DNA of 64,000 bases, from positions 1 to 64,000 of the forward strand of contig JACKDU010000005.1 in assembly GCA_020633335.1 (NCBI GenBank). Reading direction: 5' to 3'. This DNA is from Myxococcales bacterium. Its GTDB lineage: Bacteria > Myxococcota_A > Polyangia > Nannocystales > Nannocystaceae. The notes under the pieces are model-generated. The model did not search any database. It was not told the DNA's origin and saw only the letters and a program-made list of their open reading frames with translations. Both the position numbers and the translations under genes were made by a program. Every line of letters starts with the position of its first letter. Position 1 is the first letter of the stretch. This document shows, one piece after another, positions 7,178 to 16,225 of this stretch.

Positions 7178-8704
7178 ATGAGCCAGCGACCGACCACCCG
7201 GCAAGAGCTCTACGAGCGCATCCGAGCCTCCTCGAAGGACGAGGTGATCCTCGAGGAGATGATCCGCCTGGGCTTCTGGCCGGCGCAGGGGGAGATGCCG
7301 ACGGACCCCGCCGAGGACATCCGCCGGCGCGGGGAGATCGAGCGCCAGCTCGAGGAGCTGCGGCGCAAGGCGAGCCGCCTCTACAACGAGAAGTCGCTGA
7401 TCCAGGACGCCCGCAAGCGGCGGATGGCCGAGTCGAAGCGGAAGAAGGAGGAGACCCGCCTCCGCCGCGAGCAGGCCCGCCGCGAGCGCGCCGCCGCCTG
7501 GCGCGAGCGCAAGCAGAACGAGCTGGTCTACCTCGGCGAGGGGGTCTCCGGCGGCCTCGGCCAGCACGAGGGGCACCCCGAGCGCCTCGCGGCCGCCGGC
7601 CTCCCGGCGATCGCCGACGCCCGCGAGCTCGCGCGCCTGATGGGGGTGAGCGTCGGCGACCTCCGCTTCCTCGCCTTCCACCGCGCGGTGGCGACGATCA
7701 CGCACTACCGGCGCTTCCAGATCCCGAAGAAGAGCGGCGGCACCCGCCTCATCTCGGCGCCGATGCCCCGCCTCAAGGCGGCCCAGGGCTGGGTGCTGCG
7801 GTCGATCCTCGATCGCGTCGACCTCCACGCGGCCGCCCACGGCTTCCGCCCCGGGCGCTCGATCGTCTCCAACGCCCAGCCCCACGTCGGCGCCGCGGTG
7901 GTGGTGAACCTCGACCTCCAGGGCTTCTTCCCGACGATCACCCTGCCGCGGGTCAAGGGGGTCTTCGCCGCCCTCGGCTACTCCGAGTCGGTGGCGACGA
8001 TCCTCGCGCTCCTCTGCACCGAGCCCGAGACCTTCGAGGTCGAGCTCGACGGCCGCACCTACCACGTCGGCCTCGGCCCGCGGGTGCTCCCGCAGGGCTC
8101 GCCGGCGAGCCCGGCGATCACCAACGTCCTCTGCCGCCGCCTCGATCGCCGCCTCCAGGGGCTCGCCGATCAGCTCGGCTTCACCTACACCCGCTACGCC
8201 GACGACCTCACCTTCTCGCGCAAGAAGGGTGCGAGCTCGGCCGAGGTCGGCGAGATGATCCGCAAGGCGGTCGACATCGTCGGCCACGAGGGCTTCACCG
8301 TCCACCCTGACAAGACCCGGGTGATGCGGCGGGGGAACCATCAGGAGGTCACCGGCGTCGTCGTCAACGACAAGGCGAGCGTCGATCGCAGGACCCTGCG
8401 GCGCTTCCGGGCGACCCTCTTCCAGGTCGAGAAGGACGGCCTCGCGGGCAAGCGCTGGGGGGCGGGCGGCGACCTCCTGGCGTCGATGCACGGCTACGCC
8501 TCGTTCGTGGCGATGGTCGACCGCGAGCGCGGCGCCCCGCTCCTCGCGCGGGTGAAGCGGCTCATGGCGCTCCACGGCCGCGGCCCGAGCGGCGGCGGCG
8601 GTGGTGGCGGCTCTGCGGGTCCGCGGCCGGCGGCGACGACCCCCGAGCCAGCGCAGGCGCCGGCTCCGGCCCCCGAGAAGAAGAAGCGCTGGAAGCTCTG
8701 GTAG
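7178..8704 (+). CDS. Retron reverse transcriptase
   Basis: 508-residue RNA-directed DNA polymerase that copies the adjacent msd RNA into branched msDNA. Diagnostic features are the retron region X motif NAxxH (N232-H236, NAQPH), motif A aspartate D246 in NLDLQGFFPTI, the catalytic YADD at 340-343, and the region Y VTG motif at 391-393. The first ~150 residues form a charged, probably coiled-coil extension (EEETRLRREQARRERAAAW-like). An N-terminal extension of this kind is typical of myxobacterial retron RTs of the Mx162 type. The C-terminus is a Gly/Pro/Ala-rich tail ending in a Lys-rich tip. The start at ATG 7178 has no clear ribosome binding site. The gene follows the WGR/HEAT and WHSWIM genes and the msr-msd RNA on the same strand. 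Confidence 0.95.
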   Translation: MSQRPTTRQELYERIRASSKDEVILEEMIRLGFWPAQGEMPTDPAEDIRRRGEIERQLEELRRKASRLYNEKSLIQDARKRRMAESKRKKEETRLRREQARRERAAAWRERKQNELVYLGEGVSGGLGQHEGHPERLAAAGLPAIADARELARLMGVSVGDLRFLAFHRAVATITHYRRFQIPKKSGGTRLISAPMPRLKAAQGWVLRSILDRVDLHAAAHGFRPGRSIVSNAQPHVGAAVVVNLDLQGFFPTITLPRVKGVFAALGYSESVATILALLCTEPETFEVELDGRTYHVGLGPRVLPQGSPASPAITNVLCRRLDRRLQGLADQLGFTYTRYADDLTFSRKKGASSAEVGEMIRKAVDIVGHEGFTVHPDKTRVMRRGNHQEVTGVVVNDKASVDRRTLRRFRATLFQVEKDGLAGKRWGAGGDLLASMHGYASFVAMVDRERGAPLLARVKRLMALHGRGPSGGGGGGGSAGPRPAATTPEPAQAPAPAPEKKKRWKLW

Positions 8705-8722
8705 CGCCCGCGGCCCGCGCCG

Positions 8723-9763
8723 TCACCAGCGGGCGTGGTGCTCCTCGGCGAAGCCGACGAGGCCGTCGATCGTGATGACCTCGCCGCCGTCGGCGATCAC
8801 CCGCCCGGAGTAGCGGCCGAAGACCTGGTGCACCTGGCTCGTGATCACCTTGAGGTCGGTGGCCGCGACCCGATCGACGATCGGCGCGAAGTCGAGGTCG
8901 AGGCGCCCCGCGTCGTCGGTGAAGCGCCAAGTATGCATATAGTTGTCCGACGAATAGTCGAAGCGCACGTCGCCGAGCTTGTGGATCCGGCCGCCGAGGA
9001 TCACGCAATTCTCGGTCGCCGCGCGCAGGTCGCCGAAGCCGCGGCCGAGGTTGAGGCCGATCGTCCGCCCGTCGGCGAGGAAGCCGGAGGCGCTCGCCCA
9101 ATTCCAGTAGGAGCGATAGGGCCAGACGCCGCGCCCCCAGTCGAGCGAGCCGACGCAGCGCCCGGGATCGAGCGCCTCCTCGCGGCCGCCGCAGCGGAGG
9201 CGCCCGCGCGCGGGCATGCAGTTGATCTTGCGGTTGTAGTAGAAGCGCTTGCCGGCGATCGGGATGACGATCGTCATCGACTCGGCCGCGGGCGGGCAGC
9301 TCAGCTCGATCTCCGCCTGGATCCCGCGGCCGCCGTCGAAGGCCGGCCACTCCACCGAGAGCGCCCGGGCGCCGCGGTCGACCCGGAATTCGACGCGCGC
9401 GCCCCGACCCTCGAAGCGGGCGTCGCCGCGCTCGCTGCTCCGCGGCAGCGTGATCCCGCGGGCGAAGGGGATCACCAGCCCCTCCTCGTGGTACTCGGCG
9501 GTTTCGAAATCGACGGTGTAGACGAAGACGTTGCCGGCGTAGCCGAGGTCGGCGATCGTCGCGGAGAAGAAGCGCCCCGGGGTGAAGACCGCGTAGTAGT
9601 CCCAGCGCTTGATCCGGAGGCGCTGGAGCGCCCGGCGCCAGCGCGGGTAGAAGGCGGCGTCCTCGAGGTTGCACTCGAGGAGGGGCTGGCGGGACCAGCC
9701 GACCTGGGCGAGCTCGCCGGTCGGCGTGAGGAGGGGGCCGGGGCGCGTGAGCTCGTGTTGCAT
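8723..9763 (-). CDS. DUF2804 family protein
   Basis: 346 residues, start MQHELTRPGPLLTPTGEL. The N-terminal LTRPGPLLTPTGEL...GWSRQPLLECN and the internal pattern of beta-strand-rich segments (WDYYAVFTPGRFFSATIADLGY, SLDWGRGVWPYRSYWNWASA) match the DUF2804 family, which resembles lipocalin-fold AttH/hydroxyneurosporene-synthase-like proteins. Its reaction, if any, is unknown. It is convergent with the retron RT gene (18 bp apart) and 15 bp downstream of the FG-GAP lipoprotein gene on the same strand, but no functional link is evident. Confidence 0.8.
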   Translation of the reverse strand: MQHELTRPGPLLTPTGELAQVGWSRQPLLECNLEDAAFYPRWRRALQRLRIKRWDYYAVFTPGRFFSATIADLGYAGNVFVYTVDFETAEYHEEGLVIPFARGITLPRSSERGDARFEGRGARVEFRVDRGARALSVEWPAFDGGRGIQAEIELSCPPAAESMTIVIPIAGKRFYYNRKINCMPARGRLRCGGREEALDPGRCVGSLDWGRGVWPYRSYWNWASASGFLADGRTIGLNLGRGFGDLRAATENCVILGGRIHKLGDVRFDYSSDNYMHTWRFTDDAGRLDLDFAPIVDRVAATDLKVITSQVHQVFGRYSGRVIADGGEVITIDGLVGFAEEHHARW

Positions 9764-9778
9764 GGCGGAGGCGCGCCG

Positions 9779-12163
9779 CTAGCCGATCGGCTTGCAGGCG
9801 ACCAGCGGCGCGCTGGTGTTGTTGTCCTCCATGCACTCGTTGAGCGCGCCCTTGCCCATCCCGTCGTCGTCGACGACGACGGTGACGTCGAAGGGGGGCG
9901 AGGGCGGGGCGGGCACCTCGAGGCTGACGGTCTCGGAGGCGCCCGCGGGGATCGCCGCCTTGGTCTTGGTCACCCCGAGGAGGTCGCTGCCGTCGTAGAA
10001 GGCGACGTTCACCCCGGGGCCGACGCCGAGGCAGCCCTGGTTGAGCACCTTCGCGCTGAGCTTGAGGTCGGGGCAGGCGAGCTCGTCGGCGCTGAGATCC
10101 TTGGGGACGAGGTCGGGGGCGCAGAGGAGATCGGAGGCGCCCTGGGTGTTGCGGCGGTACGAGTTGTAGGGCTTGCCCGGCGGCACCGACCAGTTGGGGG
10201 GCTCGACCGCCGGGATCGAGCCGTCGGCGAGGACGTTGGTCACGTGGTAGGTGTGCTGGTTCCACACCGGCAGGGTGCCGACCCAGTTGTCGAGGCGATC
10301 CTCCCAGACCTCGACGCCGGCGTCGCCGATGTTGCCCTGGCTCGACTCGTTGTTGGTGCTGAAGATGATCTCCGCCTTGAAGTCGCCGTCGACGTCGGCG
10401 ATCACCGGGAACTCGGAGCGGGTGCGGGACGAGTTGATGTCGATGAAGAGGATCTCCTCGTCGGTCATCACGCCGTCGCAATTGGGGCCGTTCGGGCAGT
10501 CGGGCTCGGTGCCCGGGTAGATCCGCAGGTACCACTCGTCGCCGTAGATCACCTCGGAGCGGCCGTCGCCGTCGAAGTCGAAGACCGACGAGCCGGTGCG
10601 CTGCGAGGAGCCGTCCTTTGTGACCGCCTGCCAGAGGATCGACATGTTGCCGGCGCTGTAGCGCATGACGACGTAGGCGTTGCCGCCCGCGGTGCCGATG
10701 TCGGGGGTGCCGTCGCCGTCGAAGTCGGCGATGTTCGGGGCCCCGCCGGCGCCGCCGCCCGGGATCGCCAGGCTGGCGAGGGTCGCCCCGGTCTGGCCGT
10801 TGAAGACGTAGATGTTGGCGTTGGCGACCAGGACCACCTCCGGTGCGCCGTCGAGGTCGAAGTCGGCGATCCCGCAGTAGCCGTTGGCCGGGTTCGCGGT
10901 CCAGAGGAGCTGGCCGGCGAAGTCGACCCCGACGGTGCCGGTGAAGGTGTAGGCGGTGCCGCCGGCGATCAGCTCCGGGCGATCGTCGCCGTTGAGATCG
11001 GCGACGCAGGAGAGGGGCCCGACCGAGCCGTTGGCCCCGTGGGCGCCGCTCCCGGCGGTCCACGCCGTCTTGCCGGCGGAGTCCCAGATCGCGTAGCCGA
11101 AGGCGATCTCGGCGTCGCCGACCCCGTCGAAGTTGGCGATCGACGGCGAGCCGCTCTTGCCCCCGAAGTTGTAGGTGTCGGACTTCCAGAGCGGCGTGCC
11201 GTCGGCCGCGACCGCGATCAGGTAGGCGCCCTCGCCGGGGACGATGATCTCGGGGACGCCGTCGCCGTTGAGGTCGCCGAGGCCGGGGTGGGAGCCGGGG
11301 TCGGTGCGGTAGGCCGGGTCGCTGAGGGTCCACACCTTCGACCCGTCGTCGCCGCGGATCGCCCGGAGGATCCCGCCGGTGGTGTAGCTCTGCCCCTTGT
11401 AGGTGTTGAAGAGGATCTCGGGGATGCAGTCGCCGTCGAGGTCGACGACCATCGGCGACATCACGCACTGGTGGAAGTCGGGGAAGTCGTCCGCCGCGGG
11501 ATCGATGTGACTCCACGTCGGCTTGCAGACGTTGTTGTCGCAGATCTCCTCCTTCTGGCAGCCGTCGGTGCAGGGCCGCGCCTTGCGGCGCCCCCAGGTG
11601 AAGCGAGGGATCGGATCGAAGACGCCGGGCTCGGGCATGAACTGGCAGGTCGGGTTGGCGAAGTTGGGGACGCAGAGGCCGAGGTTGGCGTCGCAGATCT
11701 CGTCGTCGCCGCACTCCGAGCCGACCTTGGTCGCGCACATCGCCCCCGCGCAGGGCTCGCCCGGGACCACGCAGCTCTCGGCGTAGCAGATCTCGGCGTC
11801 GCCGCAGCAGACCTGATCGGGGCCGCAGGGCGGGTCACCGCCGCACTCGACCTGGCAGGCCCCGTCGACGCAGGCCTGACCGGCCTCACAGCAGAGGTCG
11901 CCGCAGACCTGGCTTTCGGGACAGCCTCCAGTGGCCGACGCCGCGGTGTCGGTGCCGCCGGTGCCGCTCTCGGTCCCGCTGCTCCCGGTCCCGGCGCTCG
12001 CGCCCGTCGTCGTGATCGTGATCGTCCCCGGCGCGGTCGCGCTCGCGGTCGCGGAGGTGGCGGTCTCTCGCTCGTCGCCGCCGCTGCAGGCGAGCCCGAG
12101 GGCGAGGCCGAGGCCGATGGGGGTCGAGGCGGTGACGAGCGCGCGACGCGAAGGCAATTCCAT
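9779..12163 (-). CDS. FG-GAP/VCBS repeat lipoprotein, Cys-rich head (copy 1)
   Basis: 794 residues, predicted surface lipoprotein. The signal peptide ends in lipobox LGLA-C26, followed by a Ser/Thr/Ala/Gly linker (~27-80). A Cys-rich region (~80-175; CGDLCCEAGQACVDGACQ and CCGDAEICYAESC) looks like disulphide-knotted adhesion modules. FG-GAP-type calcium-binding repeats follow (~215-600; VVDLDGDCIPEILFN, GDLNGDGVPEIIV, ADFDGDGTPDIGTA, FDFDGDGRSEVIYG), likely forming a beta-propeller. The last ~120 residues resemble a CARDB-like domain (NQGCLGVGPGVNVAFYDG ... LNECMEDNNTS). It is paralogous along its length to the protein at 16226-18688. Role inferred as adhesion or binding at the outer surface; the ligand is unknown. 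Confidence 0.85.
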   Translation of the reverse strand: MELPSRRALVTASTPIGLGLALGLACSGGDERETATSATASATAPGTITITTTGASAGTGSSGTESGTGGTDTAASATGGCPESQVCGDLCCEAGQACVDGACQVECGGDPPCGPDQVCCGDAEICYAESCVVPGEPCAGAMCATKVGSECGDDEICDANLGLCVPNFANPTCQFMPEPGVFDPIPRFTWGRRKARPCTDGCQKEEICDNNVCKPTWSHIDPAADDFPDFHQCVMSPMVVDLDGDCIPEILFNTYKGQSYTTGGILRAIRGDDGSKVWTLSDPAYRTDPGSHPGLGDLNGDGVPEIIVPGEGAYLIAVAADGTPLWKSDTYNFGGKSGSPSIANFDGVGDAEIAFGYAIWDSAGKTAWTAGSGAHGANGSVGPLSCVADLNGDDRPELIAGGTAYTFTGTVGVDFAGQLLWTANPANGYCGIADFDLDGAPEVVLVANANIYVFNGQTGATLASLAIPGGGAGGAPNIADFDGDGTPDIGTAGGNAYVVMRYSAGNMSILWQAVTKDGSSQRTGSSVFDFDGDGRSEVIYGDEWYLRIYPGTEPDCPNGPNCDGVMTDEEILFIDINSSRTRSEFPVIADVDGDFKAEIIFSTNNESSQGNIGDAGVEVWEDRLDNWVGTLPVWNQHTYHVTNVLADGSIPAVEPPNWSVPPGKPYNSYRRNTQGASDLLCAPDLVPKDLSADELACPDLKLSAKVLNQGCLGVGPGVNVAFYDGSDLLGVTKTKAAIPAGASETVSLEVPAPPSPPFDVTVVVDDDGMGKGALNECMEDNNTSAPLVACKPIG

Positions 12164-12285
12164 GGCTCATCGTAGCGAAGTCGCCCGAACGCGACCACGG
12201 CGGGCTGGCGCTCCGGACCTCCGCGTTCGCCGGCGTGCTTCCCCGCGATCGCGCAGGGGAGAGCACCCGTTGACGTGGCGGCCTC

Positions 12286-13266
12286 CTAGCCGAGGCCGAG
12301 GAGGTGGAGCGTGAGCAAGGCGCCGCCGGCGGCGGTCAGCGGGATCGAGAAATTGTCGTCGATCCGTCGGCTGAAGAGCTCGGCGAGGCTCCCCGGGAGC
12401 GCGCCGCCGAGGGCGACGAGGGCCGCCTGCGCCGGGGTCAGCGGGTGGAGCGTGGCGAGGAGGGCGAAGGTCACGAGGGCGCCGGCGGCGACGAAGGTCA
12501 GCGAGCCCTCGAGGCTCCGGCCGTTGACCAGCTTGTGGCGACCGTAGCGGCGGCCGACGATCGCCGCGAGGGGATCGGCGGCGCCGAGGACCGCGACGCC
12601 GGTGATCTGGACGATCGGCTCGCCGGTGAGGGCGAGGAGGAAGACCGCGGTCGCGTACCAGGTCGCCGAGTTGATCCGCCAGTGCTCGTGGGGGTGGGCG
12701 ACCGGGCCCATCACCTTCATCAGCGCCCGGTTCACCGCGGGCGATCGCCGGCGGACGATCTCGCAGCCCCACGCCCAGATCGCGAAGGCGGCGGAGGCCT
12801 TGACGAGCCCGGGCTGGGTGAGGACGACCTCGACGAGGAGGACCGAGAGGAGCGCCGACGAGACGTGGAAGAGGTTCCGCTTGTAGTTGGTCGGCCGGAG
12901 GCTGGGGACGTGGACCTCGAGGTCGCGGAGGACCTGGGCGAGGGCGTCGTAGCGGGGGACGAGGAGGCCGCGGAGGCGCATCCAGGTCTCCCGCGGCGCG
13001 CCGGCGGCGAGGCTCGGGGTGTACTCGTCGAGGATCCCGGCGAGCTCGCCGAGGCGCTCGCGGAGGCCGATGAAGCTCTCGCCGCTGGGCGCGAGATCGA
13101 GGAGCTCGCGGAGCTGGGCGGAGACCCGCTCGAGGCGCTCGCGGGCGGCGGTGGCGAGGCCCTCGCGCCAGCCGGCGGGATCGAGATCACGGAGGAGCGC
13201 GAAGATCTCGAGGGCGAGCTCGCGGGCGGAGGGGAAGAACGTGTCTGCGGTGAGGGCGTGGGACAC
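12286..13266 (-). CDS. Polyprenol/diacylglycerol kinase-like membrane protein
   Basis: 326 residues. Residues ~1-125 are a soluble helical domain not common in the family. From NYKRNLFHVSSALL on, there are about six membrane segments, and the motif GAADPLAAIVGRRYGRHKL followed by GRSLEGSLTF matches the CTP-dependent dolichol kinase/DGK1 (SEC59-like) family. In bacteria such proteins are thought to phosphorylate polyprenols or related lipid alcohols. It is single on its strand, with about 120 bp on each side, and no neighbour points to a substrate. Confidence 0.75.
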   Translation of the reverse strand: MSHALTADTFFPSARELALEIFALLRDLDPAGWREGLATAARERLERVSAQLRELLDLAPSGESFIGLRERLGELAGILDEYTPSLAAGAPRETWMRLRGLLVPRYDALAQVLRDLEVHVPSLRPTNYKRNLFHVSSALLSVLLVEVVLTQPGLVKASAAFAIWAWGCEIVRRRSPAVNRALMKVMGPVAHPHEHWRINSATWYATAVFLLALTGEPIVQITGVAVLGAADPLAAIVGRRYGRHKLVNGRSLEGSLTFVAAGALVTFALLATLHPLTPAQAALVALGGALPGSLAELFSRRIDDNFSIPLTAAGGALLTLHLLGLG

Positions 13267-13388
13267 GGGCGACGGGGGAATCCATACCGCGCGGAGCGGA
13301 GGGTTGCCAGGGTCGGCGCGCGCGGGTCGTCACTTTCGCGCTTTTTGCGCGAGGACGCGCGCAGAGCGGGCTCGGCCGCAGGACCGGC

Positions 13389-14612
13389 TCAGGCGTCCGT
13401 GGCCGAGGTCGTGGAGACCTCCACAGCGCGTCCGCGATCGCGCGCGAGCTTGGCCCGGAGCGCGTCGCTGAGCTCGATCCCCGGGGTCCAGGTGTCGCGT
13501 ATCGCGCGGCGCGTCACGCTCTTGGGCGTGAGGCGGAGGAGGAGATCGCGGAGGGCGCAGCGGATCTTGCCGCGCCAGTGGGCGACCTGTCCGATCCGCC
13601 AGGAGCGCCGGTGGATCGCGGCGACCCGCGCGAGGCGGCGGGCGGCGAGCGCCGCCGGGAGCTCGTCGAGGCTGACCTCGCCCCAGAGGAGGCCGAGCGC
13701 CGCCGCGTCCTCGATCGCCATCGCCGCGCCCTGGCCCATGTTCGGGGTCATCGCGTGGGCGGCGTCGCCGAGGAGGAGCACGCGATCGCGGCCGTAGTCG
13801 AGGCGCTCGTGATCGAGGAGGTCGCCGTGGTGGACCGGGATCCCCTGGGCCTCGACGCGCTCGAGGATCGCGTCGAGGCGCGGGTCGAAGGCCGCGAAGC
13901 GCGGGCGCAGGGGGGCGACGTCGTCGCTCCCGGGGGCGACGCTCCCCTGGGGCGCGCTCTCGACGAGGAAGACGTAGATCCCGCCGCGCGAGAGGGGGAC
14001 GACGCCGATCCGCCGCCCCGGGATCCAGCGCTCGATCGTCGTCTCGGGGACGAGATCGGGGGCGTCGATCGAGAGGCGCCAGCAGGTCTGGCCGGAGTAG
14101 CGGAGGCGGCGGCTCTCGGGCGGCGCGATCGCGGCCCGGATCGCCGAGTGGATCCCGTCGGCGCCGATCACCAGGTCCCAGCGCTCGCGCGCGCCGCTGG
14201 CGAGCTCGACCTCGACGCCCTCGCCGGGGCGCGGGCGGACGCCGACGACCTCGACGCCGAGGCGGAGCTCGACCCCCGAGGCGGCGGCCCGGAGCGCCTC
14301 GTGGAGGTCCGGGCGGCGGACGCTGTAGGAGGGGAAGGGGGAGCCCTCGCTGACGTCGTCGTTCGCCGCCAGCGGGCGGCCGCGGGCGTCGAGCATCGCC
14401 ACCTTGCCCATCGGCCAGACGTCATCCGCGGGGAGCGTGACCCCGAGGGCGTCGAGGACCGCGGTCGCGTTCGGCTGGATCGTGATCCCGGCCCCGAGCG
14501 CGCGGAAGCTCGGCGCCCGCTCGACGATCTCGACGGCGACGCCGAGGCGCTCGAGGGTGATCGCCGCCGTGAGGCCGCCGATGCCGGCGCCGACGATGAG
14601 GACGCGTTTCAT
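13389..14612 (-). CDS. FAD-dependent monooxygenase
   Basis: 407 residues, class A flavoprotein hydroxylase. The N-terminus has the Rossmann FAD motif VLIVGAGIGGLTAAITLERL, the middle has the VIGADGIHSAIR (DG) motif, and the later GD motif is LLGDAAHAMTPNMGQGAAM. The start ATG 14612 has a clear ribosome binding site (AAGGAG in CCAAGGAGCATCCC upstream). The gene lies 20 bp downstream of a TetR regulator on the same strand, so the pair is probably an operon that responds to an aromatic or other small compound. The substrate is not predictable; salicylate/6-hydroxynicotinate hydroxylase-like and epoxidase-like members share this layout. Confidence 0.85.
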   Translation of the reverse strand: MKRVLIVGAGIGGLTAAITLERLGVAVEIVERAPSFRALGAGITIQPNATAVLDALGVTLPADDVWPMGKVAMLDARGRPLAANDDVSEGSPFPSYSVRRPDLHEALRAAASGVELRLGVEVVGVRPRPGEGVEVELASGARERWDLVIGADGIHSAIRAAIAPPESRRLRYSGQTCWRLSIDAPDLVPETTIERWIPGRRIGVVPLSRGGIYVFLVESAPQGSVAPGSDDVAPLRPRFAAFDPRLDAILERVEAQGIPVHHGDLLDHERLDYGRDRVLLLGDAAHAMTPNMGQGAAMAIEDAAALGLLWGEVSLDELPAALAARRLARVAAIHRRSWRIGQVAHWRGKIRCALRDLLLRLTPKSVTRRAIRDTWTPGIELSDALRAKLARDRGRAVEVSTTSATDA

Positions 14613-14632
14613 GGGATGCTCCTTGGGACAGG

Positions 14633-15277
14633 TTATCGTTCGCGGGGGGCGCGGAGGCCGAGCCCCTCGAGGTGGAGGCGGACGAGCGCCTGGAGCTCGT
14701 CCGCCCAGCGATCGGCGGCGGCGTCGGGGTCGTCCTGCGGGCCGAAGTGCCCGCCGAGCCCGCCGATCAGGACCGCGAAGTAGGCGGCGAAGAAGGCCCG
14801 GGCCGCGAGGAGCCCGTCGTCGGGGAGGCGGCCGAGCTCGCCGCGCTCGCGGGCGCGCCGGTGGCGGGCGGCGAGGTCGGCGAGGAAGGGGCCGAGGTTG
14901 TCCTCGCGCTCGCCCTCGCCGGGGAAGAGGCCCTCGCGGAGCATCACCCGCGAGAGCTCGGGGTGCTCGGCGTAGGCCCGGTAGAGGACGCGCCCGCTCT
15001 CGCGGAGTTGATCGACGAGCGGGGCGTCGGCGTCGACGGTCGCCCCGATCGTCGCCACGGCCGCGCGGATGTTGGCGTAGAAGCAGGCGAAGAGGAGCGA
15101 GCGCTTGTCCTGGAAGTGGACGTGGACCGAGCCGACCGAGACCCCGGCGGCGCTGGCGATGTCGCGGATCGTCGTCCGCTCGTAGCCGACCGCGATGAAG
15201 CGGGCGCGCGCGGCCTCGCGGATCAGGGCGCGGGTCTCGAGCTTCTGGTCTTCGCGGCTGGGGGGCGGCGGGGTCAT
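14633..15277 (-). CDS. TetR-family transcriptional regulator
   Basis: 214 residues. The N-terminal helix-turn-helix is clear (ALIREAARARFIAVGYERTT, then IRDIASAAGVSVGSVHVHF), ending in the FQDKRSLL segment usual for TetR proteins. The C-terminal ~140 residues are a helical ligand-binding domain of unknown specificity. It precedes the FAD monooxygenase by 20 bp and is the likely local repressor. The gap upstream (15278-15403) is the AT-richest spot nearby (AATGAATGCGTTCAATTG) and contains a near-palindrome TTGAA...TTCAA that may be the operator. Confidence 0.85.
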   Translation of the reverse strand: MTPPPPSREDQKLETRALIREAARARFIAVGYERTTIRDIASAAGVSVGSVHVHFQDKRSLLFACFYANIRAAVATIGATVDADAPLVDQLRESGRVLYRAYAEHPELSRVMLREGLFPGEGEREDNLGPFLADLAARHRRARERGELGRLPDDGLLAARAFFAAYFAVLIGGLGGHFGPQDDPDAAADRWADELQALVRLHLEGLGLRAPRER

Positions 15278-15309
15278 GGACGGGGCAGCTCGGGGGGCGA
15301 GTGCGAGTG

Positions 15310-15340
15310 TACATGTTCAATGAATGCGTTCAATTGAAAA
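15310..15340. promoter_or_regulatory. Possible TetR operator / divergent promoter
   Basis: The stretch around 15311-15340 contains ATGTTCAATGAATGCG followed by TTCAATTGAAAAG. It includes the perfect palindrome TTCAATTGAA and stands out as AT-rich between the TetR gene and the divergent gene at 15404. Position and symmetry suggest an operator. This is inference only. Confidence 0.4.
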
Positions 15341-15403
15341 GATCGAGCGGCCCGAAGGCGGCGCGCAATCGCGCCAGATCGCCGCCTGTGGCACTCTCCG
15401 TCC

Positions 15404-16162
15404 GTGCGCCGCCCCCTCGCATGCGCCCTCGCGCCGGCCCTCTCCTGCTTCCCTTTGTGCGCGTGCGCGTGCGCGTGCGCGTCGGCCTCGGTCGCTCGAT
15501 CGCTCGATCGCACGCCGCCGCACCTCGTCTTCACCCGAGCGATCGTCGACGATCGTCCGGTCGACGTCCTCGAGCGCGTCGGCGCCGACGACCCCGCGCT
15601 CTGCCTCTCCGGCAAGTGGTTCGACCTGCCGCGCTCCGGTCAGCACTACCGCTACGAGCTCCGTGACGCCGAGGGGCGCGTCGTCAACGTCGGTGAGGCC
15701 GAGATCGAGGCGACCGCGGCCACCTGGTACACCTGGAGCTGCTACCAGCCGACCGCCGCCGACGCCCCCGGGACCTGGACCTACGCGCTCTCCCTCGGCG
15801 ACGCGACCTTGCGTGGATCCATCGAGGTCGAGCCCCGGCCCCGAGTCGGGGTCCTCGGCGCGCTCACGGGGGAGAGCCTGGCGGGCCTCGAGGTCCGCGC
15901 CCTCGGCCTGGCTGCGGAGCCGGGGCTGAGCCCGGAGATGGCGGCGCTCCGCGGAGCCCTCGCGCGCTGTCGGGAGGACGCGTCGGGCGAGGGCCTGCCT
16001 GCGGCGATCGAGTTCACGATCACGACGGAGGGCGCCCTCGTCGACGTCCGGGCCGACGGCGAGGGCCCGCTCGCCCGATGCATCGAGGACGCCCTCGCAC
16101 GCGCTCGGATCGCCGGAGGTCGCGCCGAGCCCCTCCAGGTGCGCGTCCCCCTCGGCGGCTGA
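15404..16162 (+). CDS. Secreted protein with AgmX/PglI-like C-terminus
   Basis: 252 residues from GTG 15404. The N-terminus is hydrophobic with an unusual CACACACA run encoded by four GTGCGC repeats (15457-15480); it is probably a signal peptide or lipoprotein signal. The middle resembles a small beta-sandwich (LCLSGKWFDLPRSGQHYRYEL, WYTWSCYQPTAADAPGTWTY). The end (ARCREDASGEGLPAAIEFTI through LARCIEDALARARI...LQVRVPL) has the spacing of the AgmX/PglI C-terminal domain found in myxobacterial motility proteins. It is divergent from the TetR gene. Function unknown. Confidence 0.65.
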   Translation: MRRPLACALAPALSCFPLCACACACASASVARSLDRTPPHLVFTRAIVDDRPVDVLERVGADDPALCLSGKWFDLPRSGQHYRYELRDAEGRVVNVGEAEIEATAATWYTWSCYQPTAADAPGTWTYALSLGDATLRGSIEVEPRPRVGVLGALTGESLAGLEVRALGLAAEPGLSPEMAALRGALARCREDASGEGLPAAIEFTITTEGALVDVRADGEGPLARCIEDALARARIAGGRAEPLQVRVPLGG

Positions 16163-16225
16163 GGCGGAGGGGCGCCCGAGCGCGCGGTCGCGCGGCCGAA
16201 CGCCCCCGCGGTGGTGAGGTGCTCC

